Below, piece by piece: positions 1 through 8,083 of a stretch of DNA of 64,000 nt. Both the position numbers and the translations under genes were made by a program. The stretch is from assembly GCF_020297365.1 (NCBI RefSeq), contig NZ_JAIXIG010000007.1, forward strand, positions 990-64,989, in the 5' to 3' direction. Under the pieces are notes generated by a model. It made no database searches and was not told the origin of the DNA. It was given only the letters and a program-made list of their open reading frames with translations. The DNA is from Curtobacterium oceanosedimentum. GTDB lineage: Bacteria; Actinomycetota; Actinomycetes; Actinomycetales; Microbacteriaceae. Each line of letters begins with the position of its first letter. The first letter of the stretch is position 1.

Positions 1-1
1 C

Positions 2-1180
2 TCGGTGGTCGCCGTCCTCGTGCTCGTGGTCGGCTACCTCGTCGCCGCGGCCATCGTGCCGTTCGGGCCGGCGAGCGCCTCGACCACGACGTACTCGGCA
101 CCGAAGACGACCGTGCCCGAGCTGAGCTTCCCCGGGTACGGCGCCACCGCCGTCGAGGCCACCGACTTCCCGGAGAGCCTGCGCACCAGCGGGGACACGA
201 AGCCGCGGTCGATCGCGAGCATCACGAAGGTCTTCACGGCGCTCGTGGTGCTCGACGAGAAGCCGATGGCGGCGGGGGAGTCCGGGGCGTCGATCCGCTT
301 CACGAAGCAGATGGAGGGCCTGTACGCCAAGTACGCGGCCCAGAACGGCGAGGTCGCCCCGATGCCCGCCGGTCTGGAGCTCACCCAGCACCAGACCTTC
401 CAGGTGATGCTCATGGAGTCGGCGAACAACTACGCGGGTGCCCTGGCGATCTGGGCCTTCGGCTCGATCGCCGCGTACGAGCGTGCGGCGAACGCCTGGC
501 TCGACGAGCACGGCCTGGACGACACGACGATCCACGAGCCGACCGGCCTCGACCCGGACAACACCTCGACCGCGACCGACCTGGTGGAACTCGGCCAGCT
601 CGCGTTGGCGGACCCGGTGGTGCACGAGATCGTCGGCACGAAGGACGTGACGATCCCCACGGTGGGCGAGATCGAGAACTCGAACAAGCTGCTGGGGATC
701 GACGGGATCGAAGGCATCAAGACCGGCACCCTCGACGAGGCCGGTGCCTGCCTGCTCTTCGCCGCCACCTACGAACGCGGCGGACGCGACGTGACGGTCG
801 TCGGCGTGATGCTCGGCGGCGTCGACCACGACTCCCTCGACATCGACGTGCAGCGGCTGCTCCGCTCGGTGGCGGACAACTTCCAGGTGGTGACGCTCGC
901 GCACGAGGGCCAGACCTTCGGGACGTTCTCGACACCGTGGCAGGACGAGGCCGACGCGGTCACGACCACGGCGGCGGAGGTGCTCGTGTGGGGCAGGACC
1001 ACCGTCACCGCCAAGGCGGAGCTCGAACAGGTGACCGTCGGCACGGAGGGCGAGCGGGTCGGGAAGGTCCGGTTCCGGATCTCCGAGCACGACCCGGTCA
1101 CGGTGCCGCTCGTGCTCGAGCGCACGATCGACGATCCCGGCGTCTGGTGGCGCTGGACGAACCCGTTCCAGGGGGCGTGA
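2..1180 (+). CDS. D-alanyl-D-alanine carboxypeptidase (S11 penicillin-binding protein), 5' end outside window
   Basis: Serine carboxypeptidase expected to trim the terminal D-Ala from peptidoglycan stem peptides outside the membrane. All three S11 active-site motifs are present in order: SITK near visible residue 72, SANN near 139 and KTG (GIKTGTLDEAG) near 240. The visible N-terminus is a hydrophobic segment (VLVLVVGYLVAAAIV) that would be the signal anchor. The frame stays open to the left edge, so the true start is probably upstream and a cytoplasmic N-terminal extension may be missing. The last ~90 residues resemble the beta-rich C-terminal domain of these enzymes. Ends 33 bp before the next gene, which has its own -10 box. 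Confidence 0.88.
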   Translation, partial: SVVAVLVLVVGYLVAAAIVPFGPASASTTTYSAPKTTVPELSFPGYGATAVEATDFPESLRTSGDTKPRSIASITKVFTALVVLDEKPMAAGESGASIRFTKQMEGLYAKYAAQNGEVAPMPAGLELTQHQTFQVMLMESANNYAGALAIWAFGSIAAYERAANAWLDEHGLDDTTIHEPTGLDPDNTSTATDLVELGQLALADPVVHEIVGTKDVTIPTVGEIENSNKLLGIDGIEGIKTGTLDEAGACLLFAATYERGGRDVTVVGVMLGGVDHDSLDIDVQRLLRSVADNFQVVTLAHEGQTFGTFSTPWQDEADAVTTTAAEVLVWGRTTVTAKAELEQVTVGTEGERVGKVRFRISEHDPVTVPLVLERTIDDPGVWWRWTNPFQGA

Positions 1181-1213
1181 CGCCCGGGCGGTCGCAGCCG
1201 TAGGGTCGGACGC

Positions 1214-2551
1214 GTGACGACGACGTTCCCGGCCTCCACCCCGTCCGCGCTCGGCATCGACGCCCGGGGCGTGACCGCCCTGCTCGACGCACTCGAGTCC
1301 ACACCCGACGTGGAACCGCACAGCATCGTGCTGCTGCGGCACGGTCAGGTGGCGGCGGAGGGCTGGTGGCAGCCGTACACCGCCGAGCGCGTGCACCTGC
1401 TGTACTCGCTCAGCAAGAGCTTCACCGCCGCAGGGGTGGGCATCGCCGTCCGGGCCGGTCTGGTCGACCTCGACGCGACCGTGCTGTCGTACTTCCCCGA
1501 GCTCGACGCGGACGTCACCGACGAGCGCAGCCGCCGCATCCGCGTCCGGCACCTGCTCGCGATGGCGAGCGGGCACCGCGAGGAGACGCTCGACCGCGCC
1601 GAGGCACTCGACCCGACGGACACGGTGCGCGGCTTCCTGCTGCTCCCGCCCGACGAGGAGCCCGGCACGGTCTTCGCCTACAACCAGCCCTGCACGTACA
1701 CCCTCGCGGCGATCGTGCGACGGGTGACGGGTGGCTCGCTCGTGGACTGGCTGCGTCCGCACCTGCTCGACCCGCTCGGCATCGTCGACCTGGCCTGGCG
1801 TCGGGACGACACCGGTGCCGAGCTCGGCTTCAGCGGCTGCTACGCCCCGACGTCCGCGGTGGCGAAGCTCGGGCAGCTGTACCTGCAGGGCGGCGTGTGG
1901 GACGGCGAGCGCATCCTCGACGAGGACTGGGTCGCGCAGGCCACGAGCACGCAGGTCGCCAACCCCGACGAGGGCAACCCGGACTGGTCGCAGGGCTACG
2001 GGTTCCAGTTCTGGATGGCCCGGCACGGCTACCGCGGCGACGGCGCGTACGGCCAGTTCTGCGTGGTCCTGCCCGAGCAGGACGTCGTCCTCGCCCTGAC
2101 CGGGCAGAGCCTCGACATGCAGGCGGTCCTCGACGCGGTCTGGCAGCACCTGCTGCCCGCCGTCGACGGTTCGTCCGACGCGGCTGCGGACCGCGCCCTG
2201 GAGGCCCGGCTCGCCTCCCTGGGGCTGCCCGCCCTGGTCGGCGGGTCGCTCCAGGGCACGGCCGACGCCGGTCCGCTGGCGCGCGACGGCGACGCGTGGC
2301 GGCTCACGGTCGACGTCGACGGCGGGACGCTGTCGGTGCCGGTCGGGCAGGGGGAGTGGACGGTCGAGGGGCCGCTCGCCGCGAGCGGGGCGGCCGACCA
2401 GGACGGGACGCTGCGGGTGGACGTGCGGTTCGTCGAGACCCCGCACCTGCTGCACGTGCGGGTCGACCCGGCGACGGGCGCGGCGACGACCGCGTGGCAG
2501 ACCCAGCCGCTGCACGACGGCCCGCTCACGCTGCGGCGCCCGGCCGACTGA
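1214..2551 (+). CDS. Serine hydrolase, beta-lactamase class C / S12 family
   Basis: Penicillin-binding-like serine hydrolase of 445 aa without an obvious signal peptide, so probably cytoplasmic; substrate unknown (an esterase or D-amino-acid peptidase rather than a true beta-lactamase). The SxxK nucleophile motif is SLSK in LLYSLSKSFTAAG near residue 75. The second motif, normally Y-x-N, reads YNQ (FAYNQPCTYTL) near residue 155, so the usual Asn is replaced. A HG-containing stretch near 275 (ARHGYRGDG) could be the third motif. The C-terminal ~110 residues form a beta-rich accessory domain. The GTG start follows TAGGGT (1201-1206) by 7 nt, with no ribosome binding site, suggesting a leaderless mRNA. 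Confidence 0.85.
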   Translation: MTTTFPASTPSALGIDARGVTALLDALESTPDVEPHSIVLLRHGQVAAEGWWQPYTAERVHLLYSLSKSFTAAGVGIAVRAGLVDLDATVLSYFPELDADVTDERSRRIRVRHLLAMASGHREETLDRAEALDPTDTVRGFLLLPPDEEPGTVFAYNQPCTYTLAAIVRRVTGGSLVDWLRPHLLDPLGIVDLAWRRDDTGAELGFSGCYAPTSAVAKLGQLYLQGGVWDGERILDEDWVAQATSTQVANPDEGNPDWSQGYGFQFWMARHGYRGDGAYGQFCVVLPEQDVVLALTGQSLDMQAVLDAVWQHLLPAVDGSSDAAADRALEARLASLGLPALVGGSLQGTADAGPLARDGDAWRLTVDVDGGTLSVPVGQGEWTVEGPLAASGAADQDGTLRVDVRFVETPHLLHVRVDPATGAATTAWQTQPLHDGPLTLRRPAD

Positions 2552-2573
2552 GCCCGTCCCGCGCGGTCGATCG

Positions 2574-3368
2574 CTACGGGGTGTCGGACGGGTGCTCGGT
2601 CACGATCTGCAGCTCCGGACGCTTCGCGGAGACCCCGTCGCCGGACGACGTGTGCCGGATGCGGCGGACCACCCACGGCACCAGGTACTCCTTCGCCCAG
2701 CCGAGGTCCTCGGCGCGGGCCTCGCGCCAGGGCCGGGCCTCGAGCGGCTCCGGGTTCGAGGGTTCGAGGCCGTGCGGCACGCCGAGCGTGTCGAGCACGG
2801 CGGCGGCGATGGTGGCGTGGCCCATCGGGGAGTGGTGGAGCCGGTCCGGTGCCCACATCCGCGGATCCCGGAGCACGCGGAGCGCCCACGTGTTCGCGAT
2901 CAGGGCGCCGTGCTTCAGCGCGATGGCGTGCAGGTTCTCGTTGTAGATCGCCGTCTTGCCGCGCACCATGCCGAGCACCGGCGTCATGCCGACGTCCGGG
3001 CCGGTGAACAGCACGACGGTCGCACCGTCCCGGCGCAGGTCGGCGACGAGCCGGTCGACGCGCTCGGCCAGCTCGTCCGGGTCGGAGCCGGGGCGGATGA
3101 TGTCGTTTCCGCCGGCGGACACCGTGATGAGGTCGGGGTGCAGGGCGACGGCGGCCTCGGCCTGCTCGTCGATGATCTGCTGCAGCAGCCGCCCGCGGAT
3201 CGCCAGGTTCGCGTAGGCGAAGTCCTCGGTCTGGTGCGCGAGCACCTCGGCGACCCGGTCGGCCCAGCCGCGGTTGCCGCCGGGCACGGTCGGGTCGGGG
3301 TCACCGATGCCCTCGGTGAACGAGTCACCGATCGCGACGTACCTGGTCCACGGATGACGATCTGACAC
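2574..3368 (-). CDS. SGNH/GDSL-type lipase or esterase
   Basis: 264-aa SGNH hydrolase without an export signal, probably an intracellular esterase or acyl hydrolase of unknown substrate. Block I is AIGDSFTEG near the N-terminus, block III is SAGGNDII near residue 92, and the block V Asp/His pair lies in the DRLHHSPMGH region near residue 180. An ATG at 3380 would add four residues, but the -10 box TATGGT (3381 to 3376 on this strand) overlaps that ATG. The GTG at 3368 sits 7 nt beyond the box and fits the leaderless pattern of the window, so I chose it. Divergent from the acyl-CoA dehydrogenase 24 bp away. Confidence 0.85.
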   Translation of the reverse strand: MSDRHPWTRYVAIGDSFTEGIGDPDPTVPGGNRGWADRVAEVLAHQTEDFAYANLAIRGRLLQQIIDEQAEAAVALHPDLITVSAGGNDIIRPGSDPDELAERVDRLVADLRRDGATVVLFTGPDVGMTPVLGMVRGKTAIYNENLHAIALKHGALIANTWALRVLRDPRMWAPDRLHHSPMGHATIAAAVLDTLGVPHGLEPSNPEPLEARPWREARAEDLGWAKEYLVPWVVRRIRHTSSGDGVSAKRPELQIVTEHPSDTP

Positions 3369-3375
3369 GTTTCGG

Positions 3376-3385
3376 ACCATAGTCT
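3376..3385. promoter_or_regulatory. Overlapping divergent -10 boxes
   Basis: On the minus strand TATGGT (3381-3376) precedes the GTG of the esterase; on the plus strand TAGTCT (3380-3385) precedes the ATG of the acyl-CoA dehydrogenase. The two hexamers share the central TA step. Spacing to each start codon is 6-7 nt, so both genes should give leaderless transcripts from one symmetric promoter. Confidence 0.6.
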
Positions 3386-3391
3386 CGTGCC

Positions 3392-4555
3392 ATGACGAAG
3401 GCCAACACGGATGCCGCCGGATGGTCGGTCCCTGAGGGACTGCTCACCCGCATCGCCGGACGCGCGCCCGGGTACGACGCCGCCAACGCGTTCTGCGCCG
3501 AGGACCTCGACGAGCTGCGCGCGGCCGGGTACCTGCGGATCGGGGTGCCCGTCGAGCAGGGCGGGTCCGGGCTCGGGCTCCGCGCCACCGCAGAGGTGCA
3601 GCGGACCCTCGCCCAGGCCGCGCCGGCGACGGCGCTCGGTCTCGGCATGCACCAGGTGTGGGTGCAGGCGGCCCGCAGCGTGACCGCGCGGGGTGGGGCG
3701 TTCCTCCAGGCCGTCACCGACCACGCGGCCGACGACCACCTGCTCGCCTTCGGGGTGAGCGAACCCGGCAACGACGCCGTCCTGTTCGACTCGTCGACGA
3801 CGGCGGAGCCGGACGGCGACGGCGGGTACCGCTTCACCGGCACCAAGGTGTCCACGTCGCTCGCGCCGGCGTGGGACGTGCTGAGCGTGTTCGGCAAGGA
3901 CACGTCCGGACCGGAGCCGCGGCTCGTGCACGGGTTCCTGCTGCGCTCCGACGGGGGCGTCGAGCACCTGGACGACTGGGACACCCTCGGGATGCGGGCG
4001 ACGCAGAGCCGCACCACACGGTTGCGGGCGGCGCACGTGCCCGCCGAGCGCATCGTCCGGGTACTGCCGGTCGGACCGACCCAGGACCCCCTGGTGTTCG
4101 GGATCTTCGCGGCGTTCGAGCTCCTGGTCGCGTCGGTGTACGTGGGCATCGCCGAGCGGGCGATCACCCTGGCGGCCGAGGCTGTCGCCGCACGGACGGC
4201 GGCGGACGGCACGCCGCGGTCGCAGGACCCGGACGCGCGCCGGACGGTCGCCGACCTGCGTGGCGCGGTCGACGCCGTGACGCTGCAGGTCGACGCGCTG
4301 ACACGGTCCGTCGACGAGCAGGACGACCTCGGGGCGCGGTGGTTCCCGCTGCTCGTCGGCACGAAGGCCCGCGCGGTGGACACGGCGCAGCACGTGGTGG
4401 ACGAGGCGATGCGGGTCGTCGGCGGGTCCGCCTTCCGGTCGACGAGCGAGCTCGCGCGACTCGCCCGTGACGTCCGGGCCGGGCAGTACCACCCGTCGAC
4501 GCGGGACTCGGCGGCGCGGACCATCGCGGCGTCGGTGCTCGGGCCCCTGGGCTGA
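3392..4555 (+). CDS. Acyl-CoA dehydrogenase family protein
   Basis: 387-aa flavoprotein of the acyl-CoA dehydrogenase fold: N-terminal helical domain (to about residue 110), middle beta-barrel with the FAD-contacting stretch AFGVSEPGND and TGTKVSTS (about 120-215), and a C-terminal four-helix domain ending in the typical region VDEAMRVVGGSAF near 345. It probably oxidises an acyl-CoA or related thioester with FAD, but members of this family also act as desulfurisation or monooxygenase flavoenzymes, so the substrate is unknown. The ATG lies 6 nt after TAGTCT, implying a leaderless mRNA from a promoter shared with the divergent esterase. Confidence 0.85.
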   Translation: MTKANTDAAGWSVPEGLLTRIAGRAPGYDAANAFCAEDLDELRAAGYLRIGVPVEQGGSGLGLRATAEVQRTLAQAAPATALGLGMHQVWVQAARSVTARGGAFLQAVTDHAADDHLLAFGVSEPGNDAVLFDSSTTAEPDGDGGYRFTGTKVSTSLAPAWDVLSVFGKDTSGPEPRLVHGFLLRSDGGVEHLDDWDTLGMRATQSRTTRLRAAHVPAERIVRVLPVGPTQDPLVFGIFAAFELLVASVYVGIAERAITLAAEAVAARTAADGTPRSQDPDARRTVADLRGAVDAVTLQVDALTRSVDEQDDLGARWFPLLVGTKARAVDTAQHVVDEAMRVVGGSAFRSTSELARLARDVRAGQYHPSTRDSAARTIAASVLGPLG

Positions 4556-4634
4556 CGGACGGGGCGGGCGGTACCGGCGGGGTGGGCGGGGCGCTCGTCG
4601 CGGCGATGTCGGCGGCGCCTGGCATCATCGCGGT

Positions 4635-5879
4635 GTGAGCAAGCAGGACGGACGCAACCGCCTCGTCTCCGACGCACCGGTGGACGACGTCTCGGCGACC
4701 GTGCTGCACGTCGACATGGACGCCTTCTTCGCCTCCGTCGAGCTGCTCGACCGGCCCGACCTCGTGGGGCTGCCCGTCATCGTCGGTCACGACTCCGACC
4801 GGTCCGTCGTGACCGCCGCCACGTACGAGGCCCGGAAGTACGGCGTCAACTCCGCGATGCCGATGGCCGTGGCCAAGCGCCGCTGCCCGAACGCCGTCAT
4901 CGTCGAACCGCACTTCGAGAAGTACCGCGCGAAGTCCGCCGCAGTGATGGCGGTGTTCGACCGGTTCACCCCGCGCGTCGAACGCCTCGGCATCGACGAG
5001 GCCTTCCTCGACGTCGCCGGCGCGCTCCGGCTGTACGGCACCCCGTGGCAGATCGGCCAGGCCATCCGGCGCACCGTGTTCGCCGAGACCGGACTGCACT
5101 GCTCGGTCGGTGCCGCGTCGACCAAGTTCGTCGCGAAGCTGGCGTCCAGCCGGTCCAAGCCGGACGGCCTGCTCGTCGTGCCGGCGGCCGACACGGTGGC
5201 GTTCCTGCACCCCCAGCCGGTCTCCGCGCTGTGGGGCGTGGGTGGCAAGACGCAGGAGACGCTGGAGCGCCGGGGCATCCGCACCGTCGGCGACCTGGCC
5301 AACACGCCGCTCGGCTCGTTGGTGTCCGCCCTCGGTCCGGCCGGTGGGCAGCGCCTGCACGACCTGTCGTGGGGGCGCGACCCCCGCGTGGTCGACACCG
5401 GCGTCGGCGAGAAGTCGATCGGGCACGAGGTCACGTTCGGCCACGACCTGACCGAACGCGACGACGTCGCTCGCGAGCTCCTGCGCCTGGCCGACAAGGT
5501 CGCCGTCCGGCTCCGCCACGCCGAGGTGCAGGCCCGCACCGTGGCGCTCAAGGTCCGCTACACCGACTTCACCACGCTGACCCGGTCGCGCACGCTCGCC
5601 GAACCCACCGACGTCGCGAAGCGACTGCACCGAGAAGCCGTCGAGCTGTACGACGTGCTGCACCGTCCCGGCAACCGGATCCGGCTCATCGGGGTCCGCG
5701 GCGAGAACCTCGTCCCCGCCGCGGCGAGCAACGCCCTGTGGGACGACGACGCGCCGTGGCGCGAGACCGAGACCACCGTCGACGCGGTGGCGGCTCGCTT
5801 CGGCGCCGGCGTGCTGCGCCCGGCGTCGCTGGTCCGGCGCACCCCGGACGGTCACGTCCCGCACGCCAGACAGGACTGA
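4635..5879 (+). CDS. dinB: DNA polymerase IV (Y-family translesion polymerase)
   Basis: Error-prone lesion-bypass polymerase of 414 aa. Catalytic palm motifs are clear: HVDMDAFFASVE near residue 25 (first metal-binding Asp and the steric residues), YEARKYGVNSAMP near 60, and GIDEAFLDV near 120 with the Asp-Glu pair. The thumb and little-finger regions follow (SSRSKPDGLLVV; VSALWGVGGKTQETL helix-hairpin-helix; C-terminal palm-associated domain). The GTG start fits the family N-terminus; the open frame upstream to 4467 lies inside the preceding gene and is not needed. The C-terminus ends at SLVRRTPDGHVPHARQD and shows no obvious beta-clamp peptide. Stands 23 bp before a helicase gene with its own -10. 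Confidence 0.93.
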   Translation: MSKQDGRNRLVSDAPVDDVSATVLHVDMDAFFASVELLDRPDLVGLPVIVGHDSDRSVVTAATYEARKYGVNSAMPMAVAKRRCPNAVIVEPHFEKYRAKSAAVMAVFDRFTPRVERLGIDEAFLDVAGALRLYGTPWQIGQAIRRTVFAETGLHCSVGAASTKFVAKLASSRSKPDGLLVVPAADTVAFLHPQPVSALWGVGGKTQETLERRGIRTVGDLANTPLGSLVSALGPAGGQRLHDLSWGRDPRVVDTGVGEKSIGHEVTFGHDLTERDDVARELLRLADKVAVRLRHAEVQARTVALKVRYTDFTTLTRSRTLAEPTDVAKRLHREAVELYDVLHRPGNRIRLIGVRGENLVPAAASNALWDDDAPWRETETTVDAVAARFGAGVLRPASLVRRTPDGHVPHARQD

Positions 5880-5902
5880 CGGTGGCGGTAGAATCGCATC
5901 CA

Positions 5903-7834
5903 GTGAGCGCAGCGGAGTACGAAGAGCAGCAGCCCGCCACGCTGTGGGCCGAGTCGGGGGACGACCAGGCCGGAGGCGGTGCGGGGTCGTCACGGTCGGT
6001 GGACGGCGACGCCGCACGTGACGAGGCCGACGCAGCGGCACTGGCCGAGGCCGCCGGCAACGCGGCCGTCCAGCACCTTTCTCCCGCGTTCCCTGACCGC
6101 GCCGCGTGGGGGACCGCGTCGAAGCTCCGCGCCTGGCAGGTCGAAGCGCTCACGAAGTACTTCGAGAAGGAGCCGCGCGACTTCCTGACCGCCGCCACGC
6201 CCGGCGCCGGCAAGACGACCTTCGCGCTGCGCCTGGCGACGGAACTGCTCGCCCGCGGCACCGTCGACCGGATCGTGGTCGTCGCGCCCACCGAGCACCT
6301 CAAGCGGCAGTGGGCCGACTCCGCCGACCGCGTGGGCATCCGCATCGACCCGATGTTCAAGAACGGCGACGGCATGTTCGGCCGCCACTACCAGGGCGTC
6401 GCGATCACCTACGCCCAGGTCGGCATGAACCCCGAGGTCCACAAGACGATCACCGAGGGCGGCCGCACCCTGGTCATCCTCGACGAGGTCCACCACGGCG
6501 GCGACGCGCTCACCTGGGGCGACGGCATCCGCGAGGCGTTCACCGGCGCGACCCGCCGTCTGTCGCTGTCCGGGACCCCGTTCCGCTCCGACACCGCACC
6601 GATCCCGTTCGTGCAGTACGCCCCCGACGAGCAGGGCATCCGGACCTCGATCTCCGACTACAACTACGGCTACGGCCGCGCCCTGAAGGACGGCGTGGTC
6701 CGTCCGGTGCTGTTCATGGCCTACGCCGGCCAGATGCGGTGGAAGACCCGGATGGGCGACGAGATGTCGGCGTCCCTCGGCGAGCAGGTCACGAAGGACA
6801 TCACCGCGCAGGCGTGGCGCACCGCGCTGTCGCCCGAGGGCGAGTGGATGCCGGCCGTGCTCAGCGCTGCCGACAAGCGCCTGACCGAGGTCCGTCGGGG
6901 CGTGCCCGACGCCGGCGGGCTCGTCATCGCGACGGACACCACGACGGCGCGCGCCTACGCCCGCATCCTGCAGCAGATCACGGGGGAGCGCCCCACCGTC
7001 GTCCTGTCCGACGAGGCCGCCGGGTCGAGCCGCATCAGCGCGTTCGCCGCCGACACGTCGCGCTGGATGGTCGCCGTCCGCATGGTGTCCGAGGGCGTGG
7101 ACGTCCCACGGCTGTGCGTCGGCGTGTACGCCACGAGCGCGAGCACGCCGCTGTTCTTCGCCCAGGTGATCGGCCGCTTCGTGCGGGCCCGACGTCGCGG
7201 GGAGACCGCGAGCGTGTTCCTGCCGAGCGTGCCCGGCTTGATGGCGCTGGCCGCGAGCCTGGAGCTCGAGCGCGACCACGCCCTCGACCGGCCGAAGGAC
7301 GCCGACGACGGGCTCTACAATCCGGAAGACGCCATGGTCGCCGAGGCGAACAAGGAGGACCGGGCGTCCGAGAGCCTGCTCGAGGTGCAGCCGTTCGAGG
7401 CGCTCGACTCGCAGGCATCGTTCGACCGCGTGCTCTACGACGGCGGTGAGTTCGGGACGGGCGGCGAGGTCGGGTCCCTCGAGGAGCTCGACTTCATCGG
7501 CATACCCGGCCTGCTCGAACCCGACCAGGTGCGCGACCTGCTCCGCGCACGGCAGGCGACCCAGGCGAAGCGGTCCAAGGGCCGCACGGTCAAGGACGGG
7601 CAGCCGAAGGCCGCCGAGCCCGAGAACCGCCCGATGTACATGACGATCAAGGAGCAGCGCACCGAGCTCGCGCGGCTCGTGTCGATCTGGTCGCGGCACT
7701 CGAACGAGCCGCACGGTGCGATCCACGCCGAACTCCGGCGGATCAGCGGTGGTCCGGCCGTGGCGCAGGCGAGCATCGAGCAGATCCAGAAGCGCATCGA
7801 CGTCCTGCGCTCCCGCATCGGCGGGCGTCGGTGA
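5903..7834 (+). CDS. DEAD/DEAH-box helicase (superfamily 2, XPB-like)
   Basis: 643-aa SF2 helicase, probably acting in DNA repair or nucleic-acid remodelling. The N-terminal ~80 residues are acidic and low in complexity. Motif I is TPGAGKTTFALRL near residue 100, the DEVH form of motif II is in LVILDEVHHGG near 195, motif III is SLSGTPFRSD near 215, and the RecA2 motif VI is QVIGRFVRARRRGE near 420. The last ~150 residues contain a linker followed by a helical segment (ELARLVSIWSRHSNEPHGAIHAEL). The GTG start lies 8 nt after TAGAAT (5889-5894); an upstream GTG at 5882 would overlap that promoter. Downstream, the 69-aa gene starts 7 bp after the stop. Confidence 0.87.
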   Translation: MSAAEYEEQQPATLWAESGDDQAGGGAGSSRSVDGDAARDEADAAALAEAAGNAAVQHLSPAFPDRAAWGTASKLRAWQVEALTKYFEKEPRDFLTAATPGAGKTTFALRLATELLARGTVDRIVVVAPTEHLKRQWADSADRVGIRIDPMFKNGDGMFGRHYQGVAITYAQVGMNPEVHKTITEGGRTLVILDEVHHGGDALTWGDGIREAFTGATRRLSLSGTPFRSDTAPIPFVQYAPDEQGIRTSISDYNYGYGRALKDGVVRPVLFMAYAGQMRWKTRMGDEMSASLGEQVTKDITAQAWRTALSPEGEWMPAVLSAADKRLTEVRRGVPDAGGLVIATDTTTARAYARILQQITGERPTVVLSDEAAGSSRISAFAADTSRWMVAVRMVSEGVDVPRLCVGVYATSASTPLFFAQVIGRFVRARRRGETASVFLPSVPGLMALAASLELERDHALDRPKDADDGLYNPEDAMVAEANKEDRASESLLEVQPFEALDSQASFDRVLYDGGEFGTGGEVGSLEELDFIGIPGLLEPDQVRDLLRARQATQAKRSKGRTVKDGQPKAAEPENRPMYMTIKEQRTELARLVSIWSRHSNEPHGAIHAELRRISGGPAVAQASIEQIQKRIDVLRSRIGGRR

Positions 7835-7841
7835 CCCTCGC

Positions 7842-8051
7842 GTGATCGAGCCGGTCGACGACCGCACCTGGTACGTCAAGCGCGACCCCGAGGCGTCACC
7901 CGAGGCGATCATCGACCGCTTCGGGGGCGGCTACCGCCTGCGCCGGTTCTCGCTCACCGAGTCGCGACGGACCCCGCACGGCGTCTTCACCGGCCCGGAA
8001 CTCGCCGAGACCGCGTGGTGGCGGCTCCGCGACAGGCCGCGCAGCTCATGA
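7842..8051 (+). CDS. Small conserved-looking hypothetical protein, 69 aa
   Basis: Not recognised as a named family. Starts with GTG 7 bp after the helicase stop, so it is probably co-transcribed. The protein is basic to neutral, soluble, with no membrane segment, and rich in Arg, Trp and Tyr: TWYVKRDPEA near the start, then DRFGGGYRLRRFSL, HGVFTGPELAETAWWRL and RDRPRSS at the end. The pattern of aromatic and basic residues resembles short nucleic-acid-associated proteins, but I cannot assign a function. Coding status rests on tight spacing and GC3 bias consistent with neighbours. Confidence 0.6.
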   Translation: MIEPVDDRTWYVKRDPEASPEAIIDRFGGGYRLRRFSLTESRRTPHGVFTGPELAETAWWRLRDRPRSS

Positions 8052-8083
8052 CGCGTCGAGGCAAAGTCCGGTAGACCGGAGGA

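Noticed and set aside
8076-8083. GGAGGA as the ribosome binding site of the NADH dehydrogenase gene
   Set aside because: It ends one base before the ATG, too close for normal pairing; a -10 box for a leaderless start explains the position better, although that box is imperfect.
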